This document shows, piece after piece, positions 1 to 8,590 of a stretch of 64,000 nt of DNA. Within the stretch, counting starts at the first letter, position 1, and every line of letters starts with the position of its first letter. The position numbers were made by a program, and so were the translations under genes. A model generated the notes under the pieces. That model was given only the letters and a program-made list of their open reading frames with translations, was not told where the DNA came from and did no database searches. Source of the DNA: Treponema primitia ZAS-2 (GTDB lineage Bacteria; Spirochaetota; Spirochaetia; Treponematales; Breznakiellaceae). The DNA lies in the NCBI RefSeq assembly GCF_000214375.1, contig NC_015578.1:1922001-1986000 (forward strand), given 5' to 3'.

Positions 1-2
1 TA

Positions 3-434
3 GAGGGACAAAAATATTTTGCCCGTTCCCTTGAAAAAGAGACCTGCGAAAAACACTTGCCGGTTTTTGGGGAGGCAAAAAAATGGCTGGATATTTATTT
101 TTCAGGCAAAGAGCCTGATTTTATGCCGCCCCTGCTGCCAAAAGGTACCATGTTTCAAAAATCAATATGGAATATTTTGTGTACTATTTCTTATGGGAAC
201 ACCAGTACCTATGGAGAACTTGCCAAGAAGTTTGAATCCCTCAACAATGGCAAAAGGACTGCTGCACGGGCAGTCGGGAGCGCCGTAGGCCGCAACCCTA
301 TTTCTATTTTAATACCATGCCATCGGATACTTGGCAAAGACGGGGGGCTCACTGGGTATGCGGGGGGTGTGGATATCAAAGAAAAACTTTTACAGTTGGA
401 AGATGTTGACCAAGGAGTTAAAAGCCATGGGTAA
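3..434 (+). CDS. ogt: Methylated-DNA--protein-cysteine methyltransferase, 5' end outside the window
   Basis: Repairs O6-alkylguanine by moving the alkyl group to its own cysteine. The core domain shows GT.FQ, the helix-turn-helix part with RAVGSAVGRNP, the active-site PCHR motif and the closing GYAGG..KEKLL..E block. The frame is open to the first base of the window, and the residues before the internal TTG at 57 fit the N-terminal domain, so the gene probably starts upstream and TTG 57 is not the true start. It overlaps the next gene by 8 nt. The family assignment is firm; only the N-terminus is unknown. Confidence 0.93.
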   Translation, partial: EGQKYFARSLEKETCEKHLPVFGEAKKWLDIYFSGKEPDFMPPLLPKGTMFQKSIWNILCTISYGNTSTYGELAKKFESLNNGKRTAARAVGSAVGRNPISILIPCHRILGKDGGLTGYAGGVDIKEKLLQLEDVDQGVKSHG

Positions 435-1326
435 ATTCGGGCTGATTTTTTTAGTAGCGGTAATTTTTTCAGGCGGCTGTTCAGCCAGGGGCGGTGCGCC
501 GGGTGGGGAATTTGCTTATGCTAAAAGTAGTGTGCAGGCGGCGGATCAAAGGGAAGCTTCGCTGGCTGATTCCGGTGAAAGCGGCGCCGGGACAGGAAAC
601 GTTCCGGAACGGCAAAAGCTGGTAAAGCGGGCGGATATCCGCCTCAGAGTTGAGGATCCTGCGGCGACAGATGCGGTAATCACCGCGGTAATGGAAAAAT
701 ACGGCGCCTATGCCTCTTCAACCAATATCAACGAAAATTTCCGGGACTACACAATCCGCCTTCCCTCGGCATCCTACGATTCGCTGCTTGCGGAGATGAG
801 CGGCCTGGGAAGGCTGCTCCACCGTTCTGAAAACGCAGAAGATGTTACCCTCCGTTATTATGACCTTGAGGGAAGGCTGGCGACGAAACGGGAACTGCTT
901 AAAACGTTTCAGAGTTATCTGGGAAAGGCGAAAGACATTGAGGAGATACTCTCCGTGGAGTCCCGGATTGCGGAACTACAGGATGAAATTGATGGAACCG
1001 GAAAGGAACTCCGCTACCTGGCGAACCTGGTGGATTTTGCTACCCTGGAACTTAGCATAACCGGTCCGGTGAGTAATTCCTATTCCGCCCCCGGCCTGGG
1101 GGAACGTTTTCTTGCACTCTTTAGCGGCTTTAGTGAATTTGCCTCCACCGTCCTGGTGGTTCTCATGGGGATTGTGATCTACGGTATCCCCTCTATCCTG
1201 ATCCTCACCCTGCTTTTCTGGATCCTCTTTGGAAGAATAGGGCTGTTAAAAAAACTTCTGCTTGCGGCATCGGGCAGAAGCGGATCGGCAAAACGGAACA
1301 GCGGCGAGAGCGCGGCAAGGGAATAG
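427..1326 (+). CDS. DUF4349 membrane lipoprotein
   Basis: A predicted lipoprotein: a short hydrophobic leader ends in SGGC at residues 15-18. The body matches the DUF4349 pattern: a beta-rich domain starting KLVKRADIRL, then a coiled-coil hairpin (VESRIAELQDEIDGTGKELRYL), then a C-terminal transmembrane segment (VLVVLMGIVIYGIPSILIL) and a basic tail. The start at 427 is chosen because AAGGAG at 412-417 sits 9 nt upstream and the lipobox is then well placed; longer starts at 331 or 403 would bury the leader. Translation is probably coupled to ogt. The cellular role of DUF4349 proteins is not known to me. Confidence 0.85.
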   Translation: MGKFGLIFLVAVIFSGGCSARGGAPGGEFAYAKSSVQAADQREASLADSGESGAGTGNVPERQKLVKRADIRLRVEDPAATDAVITAVMEKYGAYASSTNINENFRDYTIRLPSASYDSLLAEMSGLGRLLHRSENAEDVTLRYYDLEGRLATKRELLKTFQSYLGKAKDIEEILSVESRIAELQDEIDGTGKELRYLANLVDFATLELSITGPVSNSYSAPGLGERFLALFSGFSEFASTVLVVLMGIVIYGIPSILILTLLFWILFGRIGLLKKLLLAASGRSGSAKRNSGESAARE

Positions 1327-1382
1327 GATGTTAAGAAGACTGAACTCCGTACCTTCCGGCAATAATACTGCGGGTTGAAAAA

Positions 1383-2819
1383 TTAACTCAAATTGCTTAG
1401 AGCAAAGCCATCCCGCCCGGCTTCTTTTGCCCGGTAGAGAGCCTCATCGGATTTGCTAAATAATTCCTGGTAGACTTGTCCATCCTGCGGAGTAAAGGAT
1501 ATTCCGATACTTGCGGTGATACCCTTCTCGCCTCCTGGCGGAATAATTTTCAGCCATTCATCGCGAATCTGCCGCGCCTTTTGTTCTGCCATGGCGACAG
1601 AACCGATGCTTTTGCAGAAGACCGCAAATTCATCGCCCCCCAATCTGCCGACAATATCCGACTCACGCACCACTCTGCGCAGAGCGCGTGCGCATTCCGA
1701 CAAAACCATGTCTCCTGCGGCATGGCCGTAATTATCATTGACCGCTTTAAAATAATCCACATCAATCATCAAAAAGGCATTAATCTGATCCGTATCCTGC
1801 CGGAGGCGCAGGATAGCGCTTACCTGCTGCTCGAAAGCGCCTCTGTTACAAAGCGAAGTCAACACATCCGTTTCTGATTTGATGGTAACAATGTTCAAGC
1901 TGGTGATGTACTCGTCAATCTTCCGCACCATGGATTTCAAGGATTCGGCAAGGCTTTGCATCTCATCCCCGGTATTGATATCCATAGATAGAATATCGGA
2001 TGCACCGATTGATTTCTCACTCTTAGGAGGAGAACCCTGCTCGTCGGGTTTTCCGGAGGGTTCCAGACTGTTGACAAGAAAGCTATCCGCCGCCTTTGCC
2101 ATAATATTGATCGGGAGGATGATGGCTTTCTGAATAATATACAGGTATATTACCGCAAACAACGCAGTAATTATAAGTATGATAATTGCAAGCTGCCAGA
2201 GATATGCAGATTGCTTGGCTACCACCTGGTTTACATCAAAATCAATACCCACATATCCTTTACATATTCCGTCGCTGCCATAGAGCGGCTCGCTCACGGT
2301 TATTATCCAGCCGTATTGGGTAATTCCCATGACGGTATCAACTTTTCCACCCTTTCGCAGCTGCTGTGTTGTATCGTCAGGGTAAAGATACCCAACCGTT
2401 CCGTCATCTTCAATATATGTATAGGGATCGTAATACCCCAATTCACACCACATATCCGAAGGGTCGGTATCATATATATACGTAATCCCATCCTTTGCCG
2501 CCCGAAACACATACAATGCTTGAGCCTCACATTCAAGATGAGCTTTCTTAAGTAATTCCATGGTGTCATCGTACTTTTTATCTGTGGTAAGAGTATCGAG
2601 ATATGTATCCAAGGAATCGGGATCAATAATTGCTGCCACAATGCCGGCGGTGGTTTCTCCCATTCTAAAATAATATTCTTCCGTTGATTTTTTGAATCTC
2701 AAATACCCAATTATCATCATAGCGCCGCTTAGCACCACAATCATAAGGACAATTAAGGCTGTCAGCCATCTGCCCACCGAGCGATTGGTTTTTCGTCCCT
2801 GCATTGTTTGGTTTTTCAT
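1383..2819 (-). CDS. Membrane-bound diguanylate cyclase (GGDEF)
   Basis: Makes c-di-GMP from GTP. The order is an N-terminal membrane helix (about 19-41), an extracytoplasmic sensor region of about 165 residues, a second membrane helix (about 208-232), a HAMP-like linker and a C-terminal GGDEF domain. The active site GRLGGDEF is intact, and RESD five residues before it is a complete inhibitory I-site (RxxD), so product feedback is expected. The start has AGGA 5 nt upstream. The sensor looks Cache-like but I cannot name the subfamily. It is transcribed alone and faces the lipoprotein gene. Confidence 0.93.
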   Translation of the reverse strand: MKNQTMQGRKTNRSVGRWLTALIVLMIVVLSGAMMIIGYLRFKKSTEEYYFRMGETTAGIVAAIIDPDSLDTYLDTLTTDKKYDDTMELLKKAHLECEAQALYVFRAAKDGITYIYDTDPSDMWCELGYYDPYTYIEDDGTVGYLYPDDTTQQLRKGGKVDTVMGITQYGWIITVSEPLYGSDGICKGYVGIDFDVNQVVAKQSAYLWQLAIIILIITALFAVIYLYIIQKAIILPINIMAKAADSFLVNSLEPSGKPDEQGSPPKSEKSIGASDILSMDINTGDEMQSLAESLKSMVRKIDEYITSLNIVTIKSETDVLTSLCNRGAFEQQVSAILRLRQDTDQINAFLMIDVDYFKAVNDNYGHAAGDMVLSECARALRRVVRESDIVGRLGGDEFAVFCKSIGSVAMAEQKARQIRDEWLKIIPPGGEKGITASIGISFTPQDGQVYQELFSKSDEALYRAKEAGRDGFALSNLS

Positions 2820-2922
2820 TTGTATCCTGCAAGTTTAACCTCATTTAGCAAAAACTTTCAATGCATGGAAATATGCTACACATATGTATAGTTATAAGTC
2901 AATAAAGCATGAACCAACTATG

Positions 2923-3468
2923 TTATTTTCCCATAAGATCTGCGTATAACCCTGCCAGGCGTTTCCGTAAATGTAACACCGCGTAATGCTTGCGTGATAA
3001 AACCGTATTGACCGGCGTATGGGTTTGTTCCGCCACCTCTTTTACCGAAAGTCCGAGGTATTCCGTCATTTCAAAAACATCCCGCTGTTCATTCGGTAAT
3101 TCTTCCAGAGCATTGTTTATCTCATCTAAAATAAAGGATCTAAGATATTCTGTCTCCGGGGTTGTTTCGGTGTCAAAGACAAGAGCGGCTATATCCTGCA
3201 GAACAAATTCGTCATCCTCATCGTCATAATACTCAGGAAGCTGAATGGCGCTCTTTTTGTTCTGGTGGTTGATTATCTTGTTACGCGCCACCCGGTAAAG
3301 CCAGGCCGCAGTTTGTTCCACCGGCTGGGCCAAACTGTTCACCCGGCTAAACTGATAGAAAACTTCCTGAAGAATATCCTCGGAATCCTCAGGAATGCGT
3401 ACCCGTTTGCGGATGAACCTTGAGAGCCGTTCGCGGTAGGTGTTAAAAACTTCGGTAACAGTCTGTAT
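2923..3468 (-). CDS. ECF-type RNA polymerase sigma factor, apparent ATA start
   Basis: A small sigma-70 family protein. Region 2 is visible in the frame (RLSRFIRKRV then DSEDILQEVFYQFSR), region 2.4 as AAWLYRVARNKIINHQ, and region 4 as ALEELPNEQRDVFEMTEYLGLSVKEVAEQ. The only GTG in the frame (3342) would delete nearly all of region 2. Upstream, an in-frame TAG lies at 3484-3486, followed by AAAGGA and, about 9 nt on, an ATA at 3466-3468. I therefore place the start at ATA, a rare initiator; a sequencing error or base change is the alternative. It lies 21 nt after the ABC permease stop and is probably the last gene of that operon. Confidence 0.75.
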   Translation of the reverse strand: MQTVTEVFNTYRERLSRFIRKRVRIPEDSEDILQEVFYQFSRVNSLAQPVEQTAAWLYRVARNKIINHQNKKSAIQLPEYYDDEDDEFVLQDIAALVFDTETTPETEYLRSFILDEINNALEELPNEQRDVFEMTEYLGLSVKEVAEQTHTPVNTVLSRKHYAVLHLRKRLAGLYADLMGK

Positions 3469-3489
3469 TTTGTTGTTTCCTTTCTATAA

Positions 3490-4290
3490 TTATCGGTTTG
3501 TCTCTGAACGCACAAAGGCAATAGTGCCTGCCACAAAAAATACCGCGGTAAATGCCCCGATGATCACTAGATCAACGGCGGGGGCAAAAAGGGTAATGTT
3601 TGCAGCGCCCGTGGTTTGATAAAATACCCCCCGGGCAAAGTCAATGCAATAGGTCATGGGCAAAAGGCGGCTCAGGACGGCCATGAGGCCCGTGGAGTGG
3701 TTCACGGGGATCAATGCGCCGGAAAGAAACATCTGAGCCATGGACAGCATCATAACAATCATGCTGGCGGTGCCGCTTTTGCGGATAAAGCCTATACACA
3801 GGAGGGCCAGGGAACCGGCGGCAAGGCACATAAGGGGCGATACTGTCAGGAGCAGCAGAAATTGTGAGCCGCTCAGGCGTGCGCCTATGCAAAGCCCCAC
3901 GATGATGGATGCAAAAAATTGTATGTAGCTCATCAGGGAGGCGCCGATTATTTTTCCAAAGATGATGGCATACCGGGAAATCGGCGAGACCAGGATCTCC
4001 TGGGTAAAGTCATTTTCCCGGTCCTCAACCAGGGAGGTGATCCCCATCATGGTCATCATAAAGAGGCCGTTGACCAGCATCCCTACCAGCATAAACTGGT
4101 TAAAGTCAAAGCCCATATTGAAGCCCATGTTTTGGGACAGTTGGCTGCCGAACATCCCCAGCATCATTACCGGCCATATGATGGCCATGGCAATGCGGGG
4201 GGGCGATTTAAGACTCAGCATAAATTCCCGGCTTGCAATGGTAAGCACGGCGTTTGCTTCCCGGGCAGCTTTGTTCATGTGTGTATTCAT
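3490..4290 (-). CDS. ABC-2 type transporter permease
   Basis: Membrane half of an ABC exporter of the drug/lipid/polysaccharide ABC-2 class. The 266-residue protein has a hydrophilic N-terminus, then about six membrane segments. The family pattern ITSLVEDRENDFTQEILVSPISR sits between the second and third segments, and a conserved MT.CIDFARGVFYQ loop precedes the last. It overlaps the ATPase gene by 4 nt (4287-4290), so the two subunits are translationally coupled. Substrate unknown. Confidence 0.9.
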   Translation of the reverse strand: MNTHMNKAAREANAVLTIASREFMLSLKSPPRIAMAIIWPVMMLGMFGSQLSQNMGFNMGFDFNQFMLVGMLVNGLFMMTMMGITSLVEDRENDFTQEILVSPISRYAIIFGKIIGASLMSYIQFFASIIVGLCIGARLSGSQFLLLLTVSPLMCLAAGSLALLCIGFIRKSGTASMIVMMLSMAQMFLSGALIPVNHSTGLMAVLSRLLPMTYCIDFARGVFYQTTGAANITLFAPAVDLVIIGAFTAVFFVAGTIAFVRSETNR

Positions 4291-5057
4291 GCTGCACCCC
4301 CTTCGGTAAGCAGGTTGATATAAGCGTCTTCCAGTGATCCCTGGTGCCGCAGTTCCTTTAACTCCTCAGGCGCTCCTTCAAAAACAATGCTGCCCTTGTT
4401 TATCAAACAGAGGCGGTCCACCTGTTCCGCTTCGTCAATATAGTGGGTGGTGAGGAATACAGTGGTGCCGCATTCTTTGCGGGTCTGGTTGATGTAGTCC
4501 CAGAGGGACCGGCGGCTTACCGGGTCAAGCCCCTGGGAAGGCTCGTCCAGGAACAGCACCTCGGGCTGGTGGATAAGGCTGCGCACAATTTCTATTTTCC
4601 GCTGCATCCCCCCGGAGAAAGTTTTGAGGGGCTTCCAGAGTTTGTCCGCAATACCCATAATCTCCGCCAGCTTGATGACCCGTTCCCGGTAACTTTTCGG
4701 CATCCAACTGAAAAACGGGCGGTAGCCGTACATTCCGTAGAGGCAGGCGTGGAGCCTGATGTTTTCCTCCGCCGAAAGGTCCATATCCAGGCTGGGCTTT
4801 TGGAAGATGATGCCCATATGGGCCCGCGCTTCCCGGGCATCCTTTTCAAGGTCGAAGCCCGCGACGCTAACGTCGCCGGAACTTTTCCCCAGGGTGGTGG
4901 TAAGTATCGAAATAGTGGTAGTTTTTCCCGCGCCGTTAGGCCCGAGGAAGGCGAAAAAATCACCCTCCCCTACAGAAAAACTAACATTGTCCACCGCCGG
5001 TTTTTCAGCGCCTTTGTAAAACTTGGTCAAATTTTGAACTTCGATTGCCGTTTTCAT
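4287..5057 (-). CDS. ABC transporter ATP-binding protein (DrrA/CcmA-like)
   Basis: Nucleotide-binding subunit for the neighbouring permease. All motifs are intact: Walker A GPNGAGKTT, Q-loop IIFQKPSLDMDL, signature FSGGMQRKIE, Walker B VLFLDEPSQGLDP and H-loop TTHYIDEAE. The length (256 aa) is short for DrrA proteins. It overlaps both neighbours by 4 nt (4287-4290 and 5054-5057), which marks a tight operon of membrane protein, ATPase, permease and sigma factor. Confidence 0.94.
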   Translation of the reverse strand: MKTAIEVQNLTKFYKGAEKPAVDNVSFSVGEGDFFAFLGPNGAGKTTTISILTTTLGKSSGDVSVAGFDLEKDAREARAHMGIIFQKPSLDMDLSAEENIRLHACLYGMYGYRPFFSWMPKSYRERVIKLAEIMGIADKLWKPLKTFSGGMQRKIEIVRSLIHQPEVLFLDEPSQGLDPVSRRSLWDYINQTRKECGTTVFLTTHYIDEAEQVDRLCLINKGSIVFEGAPEELKELRHQGSLEDAYINLLTEGGAA

Positions 5058-5443
5058 TTCGTATCATCTTCCTTTTTGCCATTTTTGTCGTGGTCATGGT
5101 CGTTATGGCCGCCCCAAAAGTCATGTAACCCATGGCGCTTTGCGATAAATTCCCTGCGTTCCTCATCCGACATCTGCATCCATTTTTCCCGAAACGGGTT
5201 GTTGTGCCCCCGCCCCCCCCCAGCAAGCCCTATTCCCGCAAGACGACGGCTTCCGCCAATGCCCCCGAAGAGGATACGGGCCAACGCCAAAAGCCCCACT
5301 GCCTGAATGTAGCTTATTTCCGGCAGGCCGAAAATCGCCGGAAATAGCCAGTTCCATAAGAGCAGTACGGCGCCACCGAAAAGGGCAATGATTACCAGGA
5401 AAATACCCGCATAGGGTAATCTGCTAAAAAAAAGTTTTTTCAT
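5054..5443 (-). CDS. Small membrane protein with charged His-rich C-terminus
   Basis: Not recognised by name. The 129-residue protein has two membrane helices (about 12-37 and 45-60), a Gly-rich linker, then a charged tail containing FREKWMQMSDEERREF and a closing stretch rich in His, Asp and Lys (HNDHDHDKNGKK). The His/Asp tail could bind metal. Being first in an operon with an ABC exporter and an ECF sigma factor suggests a membrane sensor or anti-sigma-like role, but this is inference from context only. GGAG precedes the ATG. Confidence 0.75.
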   Translation of the reverse strand: MKKLFFSRLPYAGIFLVIIALFGGAVLLLWNWLFPAIFGLPEISYIQAVGLLALARILFGGIGGSRRLAGIGLAGGGRGHNNPFREKWMQMSDEERREFIAKRHGLHDFWGGHNDHDHDKNGKKEDDTK

Positions 5444-5475
5444 TTTTTACTCCATTATAAGTCGCTTTAGCCTAT

Positions 5476-5525
5476 CCCGCCGAAAGGCGGGTTCTTGTAA
5501 AATTGGAAGGGAACCGAAGGTTCCC
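5476..5525 (-). promoter_or_regulatory. Two hairpins in the leader of the ABC/sigma operon
   Basis: Two perfect stem-loops lie just upstream of the leftward operon: CCCGCC/GGCGGG (5476-5481 and 5486-5491, 4-nt loop) and GGGAACC/GGTTCCC (5509-5515 and 5519-5525, 3-nt loop). On the minus strand they would be in the mRNA leader. Neither is followed by a T-run on that strand, so attenuation or mRNA stabilisation is more likely than termination. The rest of 5444-5748 is AT-rich with no gene visible. Confidence 0.45.
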
Positions 5526-5748
5526 ACTACTCCTTACTTATGTAGACAAGCGAGGGGGGAAAATATTTTATATGCAGCCGGGAAATTTTTATTATTTCAT
5601 ATATATACTCTACATATAGCGTAAATTCTAGCAAATTTTGCCTAATCACCCCCCACCCCGCCCGATTAGCGGATTAAGCACTAGCAGTACACTATTTATG
5701 AGGGTAAAATGGTGATCCGTCCTAAGTATTTTTATAGGAGCAAATAGT

Positions 5749-7104
5749 GTGAAAAGATCGATGTGCGCACACTACGCAAACCCTTTGGGCTTGTTTTCCA
5801 TTCTTATCCTGCTTGTTTTTCTCTCAGCCTGCCAAAACCCAAACCGGCCCAGCCCCAAAAACCCGGTAAGCATTACCCTGTGGCATATCTATGTAGAACA
5901 GATGAAAACCACGTTTGAAGGGCTGGTGGATGAGTTCAATGTAACGGTGGGCGCAAAACAAGGAATTGTCATACAGGTTGCAGCCGTTGCCAATCCCTCG
6001 GTGTTAAGTGAAAAGCTCCTTATGGCTGCCAATGGCGATCCCGGCGCCCCCGAGATTCCCGATATATCGGTGATATATCCGCCAGTTGCGGCAACCCTTT
6101 CCGCCAAAGGGCTTTTGATGGATTTTGCGTCCCAGTTCACGAAGGATGGAATCTCCCGCTATGTGGATGCGTTTATCGAGGCGGGAATGATAGACGGCCA
6201 TCACTATCTTCTCCCTATCTCAAAATCTACCGAAGTATTGTATGTCAATAAAACCATATTTGACCAATTCGCAGGGGATCTGTCCGCAACACAAAATGGC
6301 GTTACCCTTACACAGCTTGAAACCTTCGAAGGAATTATTGATGCGGCGGAAAAATATTATGCCTGGTCAGGGGGTAAAACCTTTTATTATCCCGATTCGC
6401 TTTTTACGTACTCCATGATAGGCATGGAACAGATGGGGGAGCATTTGGTGCGGGATAGAAAACTTAACCTTACTTCCCCCGCATTCAAGAGGATTTGGGA
6501 TACCTATTACGGGCCTGCCGCAAAGGGAAGGGTTGCCATTTTTAACACCTTTGGTGACTATCTGGCGCTAACCGGCGATGCGGTTGCCATTACCGGTTCC
6601 TCCGCGGGAGCAATATTCTATCCGGATTCCGTTATCCACAAAGATGGCACCAAAGAAGCGGCGGAATTTATCGTATTGCCCTTTCCTGTTTTTTCAGGCG
6701 GGGAAAAGGTTGCAATACAACGGGGTGTTGATATGTGTGTTATAAAGTCCACCCCGGTAAAGGAATATGCCGCTTCTGTTTTCTTAAAATGGCTTACTTC
6801 CCCGGAACAGAATCTGCCCTTTACCGCATCCACCGGATTTATTCCGGTGGTGAAACAGGCTTTTGATGCGACGTCCAATGTCGGGAATAGCGATAATGCA
6901 ATGATAAAAAAAGCGCGTCTGGCCACCAGTACCATGCAAAAGGAGTATCGCTTTTATGTGCAGCCTGTTTTTGATGGTTTTGAAGCAATGCAGAAAAACT
7001 ACATAAAAGAATTGCAGGACAGAGCTCTTGCCGCCCGTAACAACGGTGGCGGCACAGTTCCTGATGATGCACGATTTAATTTCATCACTGCTTTTAATGA
7101 GTAG
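5749..7104 (+). CDS. Extracellular solute-binding lipoprotein, family 1
   Basis: An ABC-type sugar/oligosaccharide binding protein fold. The signal ends in a lipobox-like LSAC, followed by the usual SITLWHIY opening of family 1 and the later LVDEFN and PEIPDISVIYPP segments. GTG start with AGGAG at 5736-5740, 8 nt upstream. No permease or ATPase genes follow; the next gene, 12 nt away, is a membrane LuxR regulator. The protein may therefore deliver a ligand to signalling rather than to a transporter, or serve a transporter encoded elsewhere. Confidence 0.88.
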   Translation: MKRSMCAHYANPLGLFSILILLVFLSACQNPNRPSPKNPVSITLWHIYVEQMKTTFEGLVDEFNVTVGAKQGIVIQVAAVANPSVLSEKLLMAANGDPGAPEIPDISVIYPPVAATLSAKGLLMDFASQFTKDGISRYVDAFIEAGMIDGHHYLLPISKSTEVLYVNKTIFDQFAGDLSATQNGVTLTQLETFEGIIDAAEKYYAWSGGKTFYYPDSLFTYSMIGMEQMGEHLVRDRKLNLTSPAFKRIWDTYYGPAAKGRVAIFNTFGDYLALTGDAVAITGSSAGAIFYPDSVIHKDGTKEAAEFIVLPFPVFSGGEKVAIQRGVDMCVIKSTPVKEYAASVFLKWLTSPEQNLPFTASTGFIPVVKQAFDATSNVGNSDNAMIKKARLATSTMQKEYRFYVQPVFDGFEAMQKNYIKELQDRALAARNNGGGTVPDDARFNFITAFNE

Positions 7105-7116
7105 GCGCCGCCGGCA

Positions 7117-8469
7117 ATGATTCCCAGGACAAAAGTGTCTTTCAGCTTGCTGATTCCCGTTCTGGCTTTTACACTGGCCCTCGGCATATTCATAGTCCTT
7201 GTCTTGACCGGTAGTATCAGTTTTGGCAGACAGGAAATAAAGGAAAACATACAAGCGGAACGGAAACGTATTGCTCAGGGTTTGGAAAAGCAAATGGAGG
7301 ACATTGCTGTGGAAGCCCTGCTGTTTTCCCAAACCTTATCCAGGAATATAGAAAACCAACTGGCCTACTCGGGCCTGACCATGGATGATCTATCCTATCA
7401 TCCTGATATTCTTGAAGCCATAGAGGAGCATGAGCTTGCTCTGATCCTTCTTTCTCTGGACAAGGCAAAGGCATCGGGGGTGTTTGTGATACTGGAGGCT
7501 ACGGTTAACCCTTTTCGCGGGGAAGAATACGCCCGTTCCGGTTTCTATATACGGAGCACGGAACCGGTCGTACAGCGGAATTCCTATAAACTGTACCTTC
7601 GGGGCTTTGCGGATCTTGCATTTAAGAATGATCTTTCTCTGCAATCAACCTGGGATCTGGAACTGAATATTAAGGATAAAGAGTACTATACGGCGCCGAC
7701 GAATACTTTTTTAAAGAATCCCGCATTGCCCCTTTCCCGTTCCTATTTCTGGTCTTTTGCCGATGCGGTGGGCAGAGCAGAGCCTGCCCTGCTCTGCAGT
7801 GTTCCCATGGTCAGTTCTCAGGGAACCTTCCTCGGGGTATGCGGTTTTGAATTAAGCGAAGTGAATTTCAAGCTTTTTCACAGCCCCGGCACTGATACGT
7901 ATCCGCAGCTCCACAGTATGCTCGCCTCCTTGAGCGGCGATAGTCTTAACTTGAGAAAGTCCTATCACGCCGGGGGAATTCACCCGAACAGGAAAAACCC
8001 TGATTCGCTTTCAGATTTTGTTTTTACAGACTCCTACGAGCTTATCAAACTCTATTCCGATAATTCCCCCTATGCGGAAGAAAAGATGGCCCTGGTCCTC
8101 GGTTTACCCCAGCAGGATTACCGGAGGCTGCTTGTTACCCGTAACGGGATTCTAGCGGCCATCCTTCTCCTGCTGGGCGGCGGAATACTTGGCTCCTACG
8201 TATTTCTCAACCGTTACTATCAAAGCGCCTATGCAGAGCGCTTAATAGCGCTGGAAGCCCAATTTGCCAAGGTGCCCCCCAATTTTGACAGCTTCGGCTT
8301 TTCCAAACGGGAAAAGGAAGTTTGTCTTCTTCTATTAAAAGGCTTTTCTATCCGGCAAATAGGCGGCCAGCTTTCTATTGCTTTTGATACGGTAAATAAC
8401 CACTGCAGGAGTATTTATCGGAAGCTCGGTATCAAAAGCCGCAAGGAATTATTCCTGAAATTCGGCTGA
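7117..8469 (+). CDS. Membrane-anchored sensor with LuxR-type DNA-binding domain
   Basis: A one-component regulator. Residues about 8-33 form a membrane helix. About 34-340 is extracytoplasmic and Cache-like (WDLELNIKDKEYYTAP and SYFWSFADAVGRAEPALLCSVPM resemble dCache ligand loops). A second helix lies at about 345-365, and the C-terminal 60 residues are a LuxR helix-turn-helix (SKREKEVCLLLLKGFSIRQIGGQLSIAFDTVNNH). There is no receiver or kinase domain, so ligand binding outside the cell should act directly on DNA binding. It lies 12 nt after the solute-binding lipoprotein gene, so the two probably form one sensing unit. Confidence 0.85.
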   Translation: MIPRTKVSFSLLIPVLAFTLALGIFIVLVLTGSISFGRQEIKENIQAERKRIAQGLEKQMEDIAVEALLFSQTLSRNIENQLAYSGLTMDDLSYHPDILEAIEEHELALILLSLDKAKASGVFVILEATVNPFRGEEYARSGFYIRSTEPVVQRNSYKLYLRGFADLAFKNDLSLQSTWDLELNIKDKEYYTAPTNTFLKNPALPLSRSYFWSFADAVGRAEPALLCSVPMVSSQGTFLGVCGFELSEVNFKLFHSPGTDTYPQLHSMLASLSGDSLNLRKSYHAGGIHPNRKNPDSLSDFVFTDSYELIKLYSDNSPYAEEKMALVLGLPQQDYRRLLVTRNGILAAILLLLGGGILGSYVFLNRYYQSAYAERLIALEAQFAKVPPNFDSFGFSKREKEVCLLLLKGFSIRQIGGQLSIAFDTVNNHCRSIYRKLGIKSRKELFLKFG

Positions 8470-8510
8470 TACCGGCCTCATTTCCCTCAAAATCCCTTCT
8501 TTTTTGAAAA

Positions 8511-8528
8511 ATGACATAAACGTGTCAT
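8511..8528. promoter_or_regulatory. Palindrome before the hybrid kinase gene
   Basis: ATGACA, 6-nt spacer, TGTCAT in the 121-nt gap between the Cache-LuxR gene and the hybrid kinase. It is shaped like an operator for a dimeric regulator, possibly the LuxR protein just upstream. No good ribosome-binding site or promoter box could be assigned in this gap. Confidence 0.35.
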
Positions 8529-8590
8529 GGTAATCCTCGTGTTTTTTTGGAAAATAGAAATCCGGTCTATGATCCTACTTTTTTTTCTCT

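Noticed and set aside
5476-5525. Riboswitch
   Set aside because: Only two simple hairpins without a conserved aptamer core I can recognise.
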